Positions 1 through 6,528 of a stretch of DNA of 8,855 nucleotides are shown here, in pieces. This DNA comes from Pseudomonadota bacterium (GTDB lineage: Bacteria; Pseudomonadota; Alphaproteobacteria; Rhizobiales; Rhizobiaceae). The first letter of the stretch is position 1. Each line of letters begins with the position of its first letter. A model generated the notes under the pieces. That model saw only the letters and a list, made by a program, of their open reading frames with translations. It was not told where the DNA came from and searched no databases. The translations under genes and the position numbers were made by a program. Where the stretch lies: assembly GCA_023444445.1 (NCBI GenBank), contig JAEXMK010000060.1:1-8855 (forward strand). The letters run 5' to 3'.

Positions 1-82
1 CCGGCACGCACAGGAGATCGGTGAACAGTTTTTTCGTGAAACCGACGCTGCCTGCGCCAATAATAGCGATTTTGAAACTCAT
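1..82 (-). CDS. GH4-family glycosidase (alpha-galactosidase/alpha-glucosidase-like), N-terminal fragment
   Basis: Only the first 27 codons are in the window; the gene continues leftward past position 1. The peptide begins MSFKIAIIGAGSVGFTKKLF. It shows a Rossmann nucleotide-binding start (G-A-G-S-V-G at residues 9-14) followed directly by F-T-x2-L-F-x-D-L-L. That combination is typical of the NAD- and Mn-dependent glycoside hydrolase family 4 (alpha-galactosidases, alpha-glucosidases, alpha-galacturonidases), which hydrolyse intracellular glycosides by an oxidation-elimination mechanism. The ATG at 82 is supported by an SD sequence, AGAGG on the minus strand at 90-94, with 7 nt of spacing. 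The gene is divergent from the AraC-type regulator at 281, which probably controls it. The sugar specificity cannot be read from this fragment. A different Rossmann-fold dehydrogenase is a less likely alternative. Confidence 0.72.
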   Translation of the reverse strand, partial: MSFKIAIIGAGSVGFTKKLFTDLLCVP

Positions 83-280
83 AACGCCACCTCTGTTGCA
101 AATCGAACGGGTGAAACGGGCCGAAGGATCGTGAAATGGCGCTGCAGAAAAATACCCGTAAGAATCCCGGAAAACCGGCACTCCTCGCAAATTATTCCGC
201 AACAATATCCTGCTGGCTGTCTCCTCGGATCGGGATTATGCGTATAAAGACGGAGAGGACCAGAGAAGGATTATGCTTTC
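83..280. promoter_or_regulatory. Divergent intergenic region between GH4 gene and AraC regulator
   Basis: This 198-bp gap separates two divergent genes, so it must hold both promoters. No convincing -35/-10 pair was found. The best -10-like element for the rightward gene is TATAAA at 243-248, with no good -35. A short direct repeat (CGCAA at 186-190 and 198-202, 12-bp period) and a GCAAAT motif at 98-103 and 187-192 are possible regulator half-sites, but they are too short to be more than suggestive. Confidence 0.4.
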
Positions 281-1168
281 ATGGGTAATTTTGTGCTGCG
301 CGATTTGATCGATCAGGGACCCGGCATGCGCACCGTCTCACTGCCGCGCGGCCGCCAGACGCTGCACACCATGCCGACCAGCAGCGGTTATGAAATCCGC
401 CGTGGCGGCAATTATGACTGGGATGGGCGCAAGCGCGGCCAGACGCCCTTCACCGTGCTGCAATATTGTATCAGCGGACAGGGCAACCTGCGTTACGAAA
501 ACCGCCACTATGTGGTGAAGCCAGGCGAAACCCTGCTGCTGCTCATCCCCCACAATCATCGTTACTGGCTGGAAGAAGGGGAGGAGTGGGAATTCTTCTG
601 GATTTCCATGAATGGCGAGGAGGCTTTGCGCATTCACCGCAATATCCTCTCCGTCACCGGGCCGATCTTCAAACTCAAGCCCGAGACGGTGGATCACCTC
701 GCCGAATGCTGCTCACGTCTCGTCAATGGCGCGGAAACGCCGGGGGCCGCCTCGGCCGTTGCCTACGAGGCGGCAATGACGCTTTATGACGATGTCTTCG
801 GCTCGCACCCTTCCTTTGGTGGCGAATATCGCACCATGCAGCAGGTGCTGAGCTACATAGACGGGCATCTCGGCGAACGACTTTCGGTCAGTGACCTGGC
901 TAATGTGGCGGGCTTGAGCCGTGCGCATTTCTCCCGCATCTTCACGGCAAGCGAAGGTATGCCGCCTGCGGAATTTGTACTGCAACGCCGCCTGCGCCGG
1001 GCAGCCAAGCTTCTGACTTCGGCGGCGAACATTCCCATCAAGGAGGTGTCGGTGCTTTGCGGTTTTGAGGATCCGAATTATTTCTCCAAGGTCTTCCGCA
1101 GGCTCTATGGCACCAACCCCAGCGAATTCCGCACCACCGGCATGTATGCGAGCGTCCGGCAGGGTTGA
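281..1168 (+). CDS. AraC-family transcriptional regulator with cupin sensor domain
   Basis: A 295-aa cytoplasmic DNA-binding regulator of sugar use. Residues about 45-150 form a beta-rich AraC-type cupin ligand domain, including the characteristic V-x-P-G-E stretch (VKPGETLLLLIPHNHRYW) followed by the acidic EEGEEWEF segment. Residues about 186-285 are the double helix-turn-helix domain: the first HTH is around SVSDLANVAGLSRAHFSRIF, and the second around IKEVSVLCGFEDPNYFSKVF. It ends in the family signature F-R-R-L-Y-G-x-N-P-S-E-F-R. Length is normal for the family. The ATG at 281 has AAGGA at 266-270, 10 nt upstream; the ATG at 273 is out of frame and soon stops. It is divergent from the GH4 gene, so it is probably that gene's activator. 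The inducer is unknown. Confidence 0.93.
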   Translation: MGNFVLRDLIDQGPGMRTVSLPRGRQTLHTMPTSSGYEIRRGGNYDWDGRKRGQTPFTVLQYCISGQGNLRYENRHYVVKPGETLLLLIPHNHRYWLEEGEEWEFFWISMNGEEALRIHRNILSVTGPIFKLKPETVDHLAECCSRLVNGAETPGAASAVAYEAAMTLYDDVFGSHPSFGGEYRTMQQVLSYIDGHLGERLSVSDLANVAGLSRAHFSRIFTASEGMPPAEFVLQRRLRRAAKLLTSAANIPIKEVSVLCGFEDPNYFSKVFRRLYGTNPSEFRTTGMYASVRQG

Positions 1169-1214
1169 CGCAAAATACGACTTCGTTTTGACATGTTTCA
1201 GGCGATTAAGGATG

Positions 1215-1231
1215 GGCGTTACGCCGTTTTT
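1215..1231 (+). terminator. Weak terminator-like hairpin after the AraC gene
   Basis: A 4-bp GGCG/CGCC stem (1215-1218 and 1222-1225) with a 3-nt loop is followed by GTTTTT. The stem is short and the T run directly precedes the SD of the next gene, so it may be chance or at most a weak attenuator between the two genes. Confidence 0.2.
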
Positions 1232-1245
1232 GGAGACCTATCGAG

Positions 1246-1713
1246 GTGAACAGCAAAATCCGGACGATCCTCGTCTTTCCGATCAGGGCAATCATCGTTT
1301 TCGCCCTTGTCCTCGACGGCATTTTCCGTCCGCTCTACCGGCCGGTCATCGCGGCCATATCAAACCTGACATTCATCCAGCGGCTGGAAAACCGCATCGA
1401 GCGACTGCCGCGCCTTGCCATTCTTCTCTGTCTTGCCGTTCCCTTTGCGATCGCCGAACCGATGAAGGTCGTCGGCCTCATCCTTATCGCCCATGGCGCT
1501 TTCAAGTCGGGGCTGGTTCTGACGATCATTGCCCATCTTTCGACTTTCCTGATTGTCGAGCGCATCTATCATGCGGGCCGCGAAAAGCTTCTCACCTATG
1601 GCTGGCTCGCATGGATCATGCGCTATGTGCGTTTCGCCCGCGCCTTTTACGATCGCGCCAAGGCTTCTGCCCTCAGCTGGATAAGGCTCCGCCTCCTGGC
1701 GCAGCAGCGGTAA
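1246..1713 (+). CDS. Small integral membrane protein of unknown function
   Basis: A 155-aa, very basic and hydrophobic protein that I do not recognise. The start is GTG at 1246, with GGAG at 1232-1235 giving 10 nt of spacing; no in-frame ATG exists nearby. Hydrophobic segments are visible at about residues 8-26 (ILVFPIRAIIVFALVLDGIF), about 55-72 (LPRLAILLCLAVPFAIAEP) and about 75-100 (VVGLILIAHGAFKSGLVLTIIAHLSTFLI). This suggests two to three membrane passes, with a charged stretch between the first and second (RLENRIERLPR). The C-terminal third (from about residue 105) is arginine-rich and amphipathic and probably cytoplasmic. It lies 77 bp behind the AraC gene on the same strand and could be cotranscribed or have its own promoter. 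No link to sugar metabolism can be seen. The coding call rests on consistent codon use and a full-length hydrophobic pattern. Confidence 0.75.
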   Translation: MNSKIRTILVFPIRAIIVFALVLDGIFRPLYRPVIAAISNLTFIQRLENRIERLPRLAILLCLAVPFAIAEPMKVVGLILIAHGAFKSGLVLTIIAHLSTFLIVERIYHAGREKLLTYGWLAWIMRYVRFARAFYDRAKASALSWIRLRLLAQQR

Positions 1714-1716
1714 CAG

Positions 1717-2628
1717 TCACCGTTTACGTCGCAACCTCTTCAGAAGATATTCCGCAAGGGCGGTCGACTGCAGCGAAACGAGGATGATGACGATGCCGAG
1801 CACAACGCGGGTTTCGGGCACCTCATCGAAGAGGAAATATCCGACAGCGGTCACGAACAGGATCGACAGGTAACCGACGGGCGCAAGCACACTGGCGTCG
1901 GCGATACGATAGGCCCGCAGAAAACAATATTGCCCCATCTGCGCCAGCAATCCGATGCCGAGCAGCGGAACCCAGTCGAACGATGCCACCGGCTTCCATG
2001 TCCAGATCGCCGGCACGGCGGTGATGACGGCGAGCCCGACCGTATAGAACACCATCATGACCGTGGTGTTTTCCTGCCGCAGCGCCCGTGTCTGGATCAC
2101 CGCAAGCGCGCCGAACACCACCGATACCAGAACGACGAGCACACCCACGCCAAACTCCGCGCCACCAGGCCCGATGACGACCAGAACGCCGGCGAATGCA
2201 AGGCAGGCTCCCGTCCAGCGAAATCGGCTCACGCTTTCGCCAAGAAAGGCAACGGCCATTGCCATCGTCACCAAAGGCCTAGAGAACCCGACGGCATTGA
2301 CGGTCGCAAGCGGCAACAGGGTGATGGCGATGAAATTGCTGGTGAGCGCGATGGCGTTGCAGCCGATACGCAAAATGTTGCGCCAGGGATATTTGACGCG
2401 CACCATTTCCCCCCTGTGCCGCCAGATCAGCGGCAGAATGAACAGCAGACCGATCATCGCCCTGATGAAGACAAGCTGGAAGGCGGGATAGGTGACACCC
2501 TGCGCCTTGACGAGCGCAGTCATGCCGCCCGAGACAAGGGTCATGTCCAGCAACAGCCAGCCTATGCCCGCGCGCGTATCCGTCTCGCGCGGGTTTTCCT
2601 CTTCTTCGCTTTGGCCGCTGCCATTCAC
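1717..2628 (-). CDS. DMT-superfamily transporter with two EamA domains
   Basis: A 303-aa inner-membrane protein with about ten transmembrane segments arranged as two EamA repeats. The first runs from about residue 25 to 150 (starting near GWLLLDMTLVSGGMTALVKA) and the second from about 160 to 295 (starting near GVGVLVVLVSVVFGALAVIQ). The family includes exporters and permeases of amino acids, nucleotide-sugars and other metabolites; the substrate here is unknown. The start is GTG at 2628, and the GTGA overlap with the stop of the upstream deacetylase gene (TGA at 2625-2627) implies translational coupling. No strong SD is visible inside the upstream coding sequence. It is the last gene of the leftward ROK-deacetylase-transporter operon and ends 3 bp from the convergent membrane-protein gene. 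A role in export of a pathway product is inference only. Confidence 0.9.
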   Translation of the reverse strand: MNGSGQSEEEENPRETDTRAGIGWLLLDMTLVSGGMTALVKAQGVTYPAFQLVFIRAMIGLLFILPLIWRHRGEMVRVKYPWRNILRIGCNAIALTSNFIAITLLPLATVNAVGFSRPLVTMAMAVAFLGESVSRFRWTGACLAFAGVLVVIGPGGAEFGVGVLVVLVSVVFGALAVIQTRALRQENTTVMMVFYTVGLAVITAVPAIWTWKPVASFDWVPLLGIGLLAQMGQYCFLRAYRIADASVLAPVGYLSILFVTAVGYFLFDEVPETRVVLGIVIILVSLQSTALAEYLLKRLRRKR

Positions 2629-5027
2629 GCCGGCTGCACGAGATTGGCCATGAGGCGGAAGGCCCCGGGCACAAGCTTGTCCATCTGGTGATGCAAAACG
2701 AGGCTGGTGTGCGTGTGCCGGCCCTTGCCGATGATGCCTGAAACCAGCGCGCCCTTGAGCGGCTGTTCATCGACATCATGCATGGCAAGCAGGGGCTCGT
2801 AGACATCATCCCAGCGCGACGCAAAATAAAGACCGCGCTCTTTATCCCAGCCCGCCCAATCGGCCGCGTCGATGGCGTTGGGGCCGGTCAGCAACGGATG
2901 ATCGGGCAGCAGAACCGTAACCTCCGCTTTCGGGTCCGTCACCCGCCAGCGCAATGATGGCTTGCCGATTTCAAGGTGCCGCACCGGTGTCGTCTCCGGG
3001 TTCCAGCCATCGGTTGGGCGATGATAAAGCGTGACCAGATGGCCGCCATTTTCCACGAAACGATGAAGTTTTTCCGTTGCCGCGGCGAGATCCCCGCGGA
3101 TGCCGAAGGCAAATATGCCGACGACAACAGTGGTAAAGGAGGAAAGATCACCGGCAAGCGCCTGCGCGTCGAGTTCAGTGACATCGAGGCCCATCCGTGA
3201 AAGCCAGAGGCCTACCCTGTCGGCGCCACCGCCAACATAACCCACGCGCGCGCCCTCCGGCAACTTGAGGTCCAGCGAGAGGATTTTGAGTGCGGAAGGA
3301 GCGAGAAACCTTGCCCTGCCGATATGGGGATACGCGATGGGGGTAATCTGGAAGGCCGGTTGCGAACCGACGCTCGCCTCGATCTCGGCAAGGCCGGTCG
3401 TGGTGTCGCCCTTGCGTTCGGCCACCCAGTTATTACCGCTCTTGCGCACGCTCCAGCCACCGGCAGCACGGAAGGACACCGGTGCCTCTTCACCCCTGAT
3501 GTGGACCTGAAAACTTGGTGCGCCCTGCCCGTGCCCAAGCGGCACCAGAAGCGCCTCGGGCGAAATCGTCAGCGACTGCGCGGGCGTAACAAAAAACGGC
3601 TCCTCCAGATCGTAGAGGGCGGAAACCTCTCGGCCTTCAACCTTTGCGGAAAGGCGCACCGAGGCATGACCATTGCCACCCGATGCTGTCCAGTCCGGCT
3701 GATAAAGCCCGGAAACCGGCGCATCCTGATCGGCGGCAAGCGAAAAGACCAACGTGCGGCCACGCGACTGAACCGACGACGAAACACCTGCAGGCAGGAC
3801 CGGGTCGACCTCGACTTCAAATTCAGCCGCCCTGTCGGCCAGTTCCACATAAAGAGCCGATCGTCCTCCCGGAACGATCTCTGCCGGTTCGGCATAGGCC
3901 CGCTCGAAAAGATCGAGCGCCGTCAGGATGGCCGCATCAAGCTGCGCCCGCTTGCGCGTGATCCTGTGCCCATGGAACGCCTTGAAATCCGCACTTTCGG
4001 CTTCATCGACCTTCTGCAGCAGCCCAGCCGCCTTCAGGAGTTGCGCGGTGATGCCCTGTCTGTCGGGGAAGGCTGAAACTGCAGCGGCGATGGCCCTTTC
4101 AGCCTCCACCAGCGCAGTCGCCAATTCCGCATCCAACCCCGGGAAAGCCGCTAGATCGACAAGGGTGGACGGCAGACTGTCGAGGATCGAACTTTCTTCG
4201 CCCCCCGCAACACTGGAAAGTTCGAGATGCAGCGGCCAGATTTCCTGCACCTGCTTCGGCCAATGTCCCATTCCCTGTGACGCGTGGTAATAACGCGACC
4301 ATTCGCCGATGCGGTCATATTGTGCGCCGGTCGCCTGTTCCTTGCCTGGCGCGTTCACCGTCAGCGTCGTTTCCGGCGGCGGCACTTCGTCATCATAGGT
4401 GTCGCCACCGCCCGACCATGCGGGAAGGTAATATTTGGCCACCTGCCACGGTGTCAGCCCCTCGGCAAAATGCTCCGGATAGGCTGAAGGATCAGCCGCC
4501 AGTGTGATTGCGCTTTTCGCCGCACGCGTCATGGCGCGGTGGTGGCCGTGCTGTCCCGGCACGTCGAGAAAAGTCGGGATGACGATATCAGGGCGTTCCT
4601 TGCGATAGGCGCGGACCAGCCTTTCGACGATGCGCTGCTGCCCCCAGCGACCGAAGGTCTGGTCACCATCCTTGGAGAAACCGAAATCGTGGATGATATC
4701 CGCCGGACCATGGCCGAGCCAGCTGATATCCGCATCGATGACCCGCGCCGCCTCCTCCAGTTCCCGTGACCGGATGACGCCAAGCGCGCCGAGCCGCTCC
4801 GGCCCCAGCGCATTCTGGCCGCCCTCGCCGCGTGTCGAGCAGGCGATGATGATCCGCATGCCGAGTTCCATGCGGAAATAGGCAAGCAGACCGTTCTGCT
4901 CGTCGTCGGGATGCGCGCCGGTATGCATGACGGTGACGGTGGATTTCAGCGCGCTCAGCTTGCGGTGCAGGCGAATGAGCCACGGATCGGCCATCTGCCG
5001 TTCGATGCGCTCCCGGGGGTTAAGCAT
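2625..5027 (-). CDS. Large PIG-L-family deacetylase with C-terminal amidotransferase-like domain
   Basis: An 800-aa protein. Residues about 30-250 are a PIG-L/LmbE zinc deacetylase domain. The metal motif AHPDDE is at 38-43, followed by R-G-E-G-G-Q-N (66-72) and the second metal motif H-G-x-H (H160 and H163 in GQHGHHRA). All expected metal ligands are present, so it should be active, removing acetyl from an N-acetylated sugar or glycoside. Residues about 280-380 look helical and about 390-590 beta-rich, like NEW3/carbohydrate-module sandwiches. Residues about 595-800 resemble a class I glutamine-amidotransferase-like (ThuA/GATase1-like) fold that starts near GARVGYVGGG. There is no signal peptide, so it is probably cytosolic. 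The ATG at 5027 is preferred over an upstream in-frame start at 5129, because GGAGGAG (5035-5041) lies 7 nt before it and the longer form would run into the ROK gene. It is 19 nt behind the ROK stop, in the same operon. Substrate is unknown. Confidence 0.88.
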   Translation of the reverse strand: MLNPRERIERQMADPWLIRLHRKLSALKSTVTVMHTGAHPDDEQNGLLAYFRMELGMRIIIACSTRGEGGQNALGPERLGALGVIRSRELEEAARVIDADISWLGHGPADIIHDFGFSKDGDQTFGRWGQQRIVERLVRAYRKERPDIVIPTFLDVPGQHGHHRAMTRAAKSAITLAADPSAYPEHFAEGLTPWQVAKYYLPAWSGGGDTYDDEVPPPETTLTVNAPGKEQATGAQYDRIGEWSRYYHASQGMGHWPKQVQEIWPLHLELSSVAGGEESSILDSLPSTLVDLAAFPGLDAELATALVEAERAIAAAVSAFPDRQGITAQLLKAAGLLQKVDEAESADFKAFHGHRITRKRAQLDAAILTALDLFERAYAEPAEIVPGGRSALYVELADRAAEFEVEVDPVLPAGVSSSVQSRGRTLVFSLAADQDAPVSGLYQPDWTASGGNGHASVRLSAKVEGREVSALYDLEEPFFVTPAQSLTISPEALLVPLGHGQGAPSFQVHIRGEEAPVSFRAAGGWSVRKSGNNWVAERKGDTTTGLAEIEASVGSQPAFQITPIAYPHIGRARFLAPSALKILSLDLKLPEGARVGYVGGGADRVGLWLSRMGLDVTELDAQALAGDLSSFTTVVVGIFAFGIRGDLAAATEKLHRFVENGGHLVTLYHRPTDGWNPETTPVRHLEIGKPSLRWRVTDPKAEVTVLLPDHPLLTGPNAIDAADWAGWDKERGLYFASRWDDVYEPLLAMHDVDEQPLKGALVSGIIGKGRHTHTSLVLHHQMDKLVPGAFRLMANLVQPA

Positions 5028-5034
5028 GGGCGGT

Positions 5035-5041
5035 CTCCTCC
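5035..5041 (-). promoter_or_regulatory. Strong SD sequence fixing the deacetylase start
   Basis: GGAGGAG on the minus strand lies 7 nt before the ATG at 5027, in the 19-nt gap behind the ROK stop codon. It decides the start of the deacetylase gene. Confidence 0.85.
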
Positions 5042-5046
5042 AAATT

Positions 5047-6273
5047 TCAGCCGGGTGCCTGCGTTGCGGCGCCCGAGGACGTCTCGAGTTTTGGTGTGAC
5101 GATATCGAACAGTGGCAAGGCGGCAGCACCGAGCGCCGCCGTCAACTGCCCGGATTTGCCGTGCATGACGCGCGGCAGTTCCCGCTGCCTGCGGCTTGCG
5201 ACCGAGGTCGGCAGATGCCCCATGCGCTGAATGATCTCGCTGATGACGGCTTCCGGCAGCGCACCGCCGAGAATGATCGTCTGCGGATCGAGAATGTTTT
5301 CGAGCATCGCAACCATCGGCGCCAGATGGGCCGCGGCCTCGTCGATCCATTCCATCACAACCGGATGGCCCGCATTGAACAGGACTTCGAGATCGTCCAG
5401 CTCCGTATCCGCAACACCGGCACAGCGGAGTTTTTCCTTCAGGACGTAAGCCGAGGCATAGGCTTCGAGGCACCCTCTCTGCCCGCAGGAGGGGCAAGGT
5501 CTTCCCTTTGGTGAAACGGTGACGTGGCCGATTTCGCCAGCATTTCCGAATGCGCCGCGATAGGGTGCACCATCCTGAATGATGCCGAGGCCGATACCGA
5601 CGCCAAAGTAGATCATGCAGAAATTCGGGATCGCCAGCCCTGCGCCGAACAGGCGTTCGCCGACGGCGGCGGCTGTCGCATCGTTTTCCACCACGACCTG
5701 CTGGCCGCAGGCCTCGCTCAGCATCTGCCGCGCATCGATACCCACCCAGCCGGAGAGTGTCGTCGGCCCAACGGAGGTCATACCATCGATCTCGAAGGGG
5801 CCGGGCATAACGACGCCGGTGCCGAGCAGCCGGCATCCGACATTTTTCGCAACCGCGGCATGTTCTGCCGCAAAGGTTTTGAGGATGGCTTCCGGCGTCG
5901 TATCCTTGAGAGGGGTAACCCGTTGCGTGCGCAACACGCCGGCAAGATCGAGGCCGACGGTGACCATGTGGTCTGCGGCGATCTCGACGCCGATCGTTGC
6001 CCCGCCGTCAGGATTGACCGCGAACTGGATCGGCGGTTGCCCACGGCCCGTGCGGCGGCGGCCGAGTTCCTTCAGCAGCGCCTCGCCCACCAGTTCATCG
6101 ACGATATTAGCAACCGCCTGCGGGGTGAGATGCGTGATCTTGGCAATCTGGGCGCGACCGAGCGACCCGTGCCGCCGGACGAGGTCGAGGACGACTCGCC
6201 TGTTATGTTCGCGGCTTCGCTCAGGATTTTTGCCGATTGCTACGGGATAAGCGTCCACCGTGTGCACCGTCAT
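5047..6273 (-). CDS. ROK-family transcriptional regulator (NagC/Mlc/XylR type)
   Basis: A 408-aa repressor-type protein. Residues about 23-80 form the N-terminal winged helix-turn-helix (GRAQIAKITHLTPQAVANIV followed by a G-R-G-Q-P-P wing end). Residues about 90-390 form the ROK sugar-kinase-like domain, with E196-N197-D198 (the sugar-binding ENDA motif), G-V-G-I-G-L-G-I, and the zinc signature H250 / C260-x2-C263-G-x2-G-C268-L-E. The usual ATP-site DxGGT at the start of the fold is replaced by E-I-A-A-D, as expected for a regulator rather than a kinase. The ATG at 6273 has GGAAG about 8 nt upstream; an in-frame TTG at 6330 would put the start inside the AT-rich dyad and lacks an SD. It is the first gene of the leftward operon and divergent from the ABC operon, so it probably represses both until bound by a sugar. 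The ligand is unknown. Confidence 0.92.
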   Translation of the reverse strand: MTVHTVDAYPVAIGKNPERSREHNRRVVLDLVRRHGSLGRAQIAKITHLTPQAVANIVDELVGEALLKELGRRRTGRGQPPIQFAVNPDGGATIGVEIAADHMVTVGLDLAGVLRTQRVTPLKDTTPEAILKTFAAEHAAVAKNVGCRLLGTGVVMPGPFEIDGMTSVGPTTLSGWVGIDARQMLSEACGQQVVVENDATAAAVGERLFGAGLAIPNFCMIYFGVGIGLGIIQDGAPYRGAFGNAGEIGHVTVSPKGRPCPSCGQRGCLEAYASAYVLKEKLRCAGVADTELDDLEVLFNAGHPVVMEWIDEAAAHLAPMVAMLENILDPQTIILGGALPEAVISEIIQRMGHLPTSVASRRQRELPRVMHGKSGQLTAALGAAALPLFDIVTPKLETSSGAATQAPG

Positions 6274-6302
6274 CTCTTCAACTTCCCGTCTGTTAGAAAA
6301 TT

Positions 6303-6325
6303 CATAGCGTCGAATTGACGATAAG
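6303..6325. promoter_or_regulatory. Imperfect dyad, possible second operator
   Basis: The core is CGTC (6308-6311), 5 nt, GACG (6317-6320). A few further matching pairs lie outside it (6303/6325 and 6305-6306 with 6322-6323). It lies between the ROK start and the main dyad, so it could be a second site for the same regulator, but the match is short. Confidence 0.25.
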
Positions 6326-6327
6326 CG

Positions 6328-6359
6328 CAATATAATAATTCAAGTAAATTATCTTATTG
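6328..6359. promoter_or_regulatory. 32-bp AT-rich dyad, probable ROK operator
   Basis: The inner arms ATAATT (6335-6340) and AATTAT (6347-6352) are perfect reverse complements around a 6-nt centre. The outer arms CAATA (6328-6332) and TATTG (6355-6359) are also perfect, separated from the inner arms by 2 unmatched positions on each side. Known ROK repressors (NagC, Mlc, XylR) bind AT-rich dyads of about this size. The site overlaps TATAAT at 6331-6336 and the first bases of TTGACA at 6357-6362, a position suited to blocking RNA polymerase in both directions. Binding by the neighbouring ROK protein is inferred, not shown. Confidence 0.65.
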
Positions 6360-6487
6360 ACAAACGCACGCCTTCAGAGAACCGTAGAGAGCGACCCGGG
6401 GGTCCGGCTTGTTTGGGGCGGAAGAGGAAACTCCGCTGCCGGCAAATCGATGAGCGCGCGCGAAAGTGCGGATAAAGGGAACGATCG

Positions 6488-6513
6488 CTCCGCATCCGGA
6501 AGACCGGACGGAG
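6488..6513 (+). promoter_or_regulatory. Strong leader hairpin next to the SD of the binding-protein gene
   Basis: Ten base pairs in two helices: CTCCG (6488-6492) with CGGAG (6509-6513), and TCCGG (6495-6499) with CCGGA (6504-6508). There is a CA bulge on the left side and an AAGA loop. It is followed by AAAAAGGAGG, not a T run, so it is not an intrinsic terminator on this strand. It ends 3 nt before AAGGAGG (6517-6523). It could stabilise the mRNA or tune translation of the abundant binding protein. Confidence 0.5.
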
Positions 6514-6528
6514 AAAAAGGAGGCTTAC

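Larger units (their letters stand above)
6274..6528. promoter_or_regulatory. Divergent regulatory region between ROK gene and ABC transporter operon
   Basis: A 255-bp non-coding region. Its left third (about 6296-6362) is strikingly AT-rich compared with the flanking genes. It contains TATAAT at 6331-6336 and TTGACA at 6357-6362 on the plus strand. On the minus strand TTGTCA (6363-6358) lies 17 nt before AATTAT (6340-6335). Neither plus-strand element has a well-spaced partner, so the exact promoter is unclear. The remaining 130-190 nt would be the leader of the ABC operon. Confidence 0.6.

Noticed and set aside
167..178. CCGG-AAAA-CCGG mini hairpin in the GH4/AraC intergenic region
   Set aside because: The stem is only 4 bp, is self-palindromic, and has no T run; likely chance in GC-rich DNA.
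1188..1216. TTGACA at 1188-1193 as promoter for the small membrane-protein gene
   Set aside because: There is no acceptable -10 at 16-18 nt spacing, so it is left out as a promoter call.
1065..1787. Plus-strand open frame overlapping the end of the AraC gene and all of the small membrane protein
   Set aside because: It is Pro/Arg/Ser/His-rich without a fold pattern, and it conflicts with two better supported genes in another frame.
1930..2691. Plus-strand open frame opposite the DMT transporter
   Set aside because: It is a low-complexity His/Arg/Asp-rich product antisense to a ten-segment membrane protein; a typical shadow frame.
3324..4076. Plus-strand open frame opposite the central part of the deacetylase gene
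   Set aside because: No domain, no SD, arginine-rich composition, and it lies fully inside a well supported gene.
5028..5129. 34-residue N-terminal extension of the deacetylase from the in-frame start at 5129
   Set aside because: It lies largely inside the ROK coding sequence, and a strong SD (5035-5041) marks the ATG at 5027.
4955..5836. Minus-strand open frame spanning the ROK C-terminus and the deacetylase start
   Set aside because: Out of frame with both real genes and very Arg/Cys-rich; it would destroy the conserved ROK motifs.
6274..6330. Upstream TTG start for the ROK gene
   Set aside because: No SD; it would start within the dyad. The ATG at 6273 gives a normal ROK N-terminus.
6488..6518. 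Leader hairpin as an intrinsic terminator
   Set aside because: On the plus strand it is followed by A residues, not T residues. On the minus strand it is followed by CGATCG, with the T run on the wrong side.
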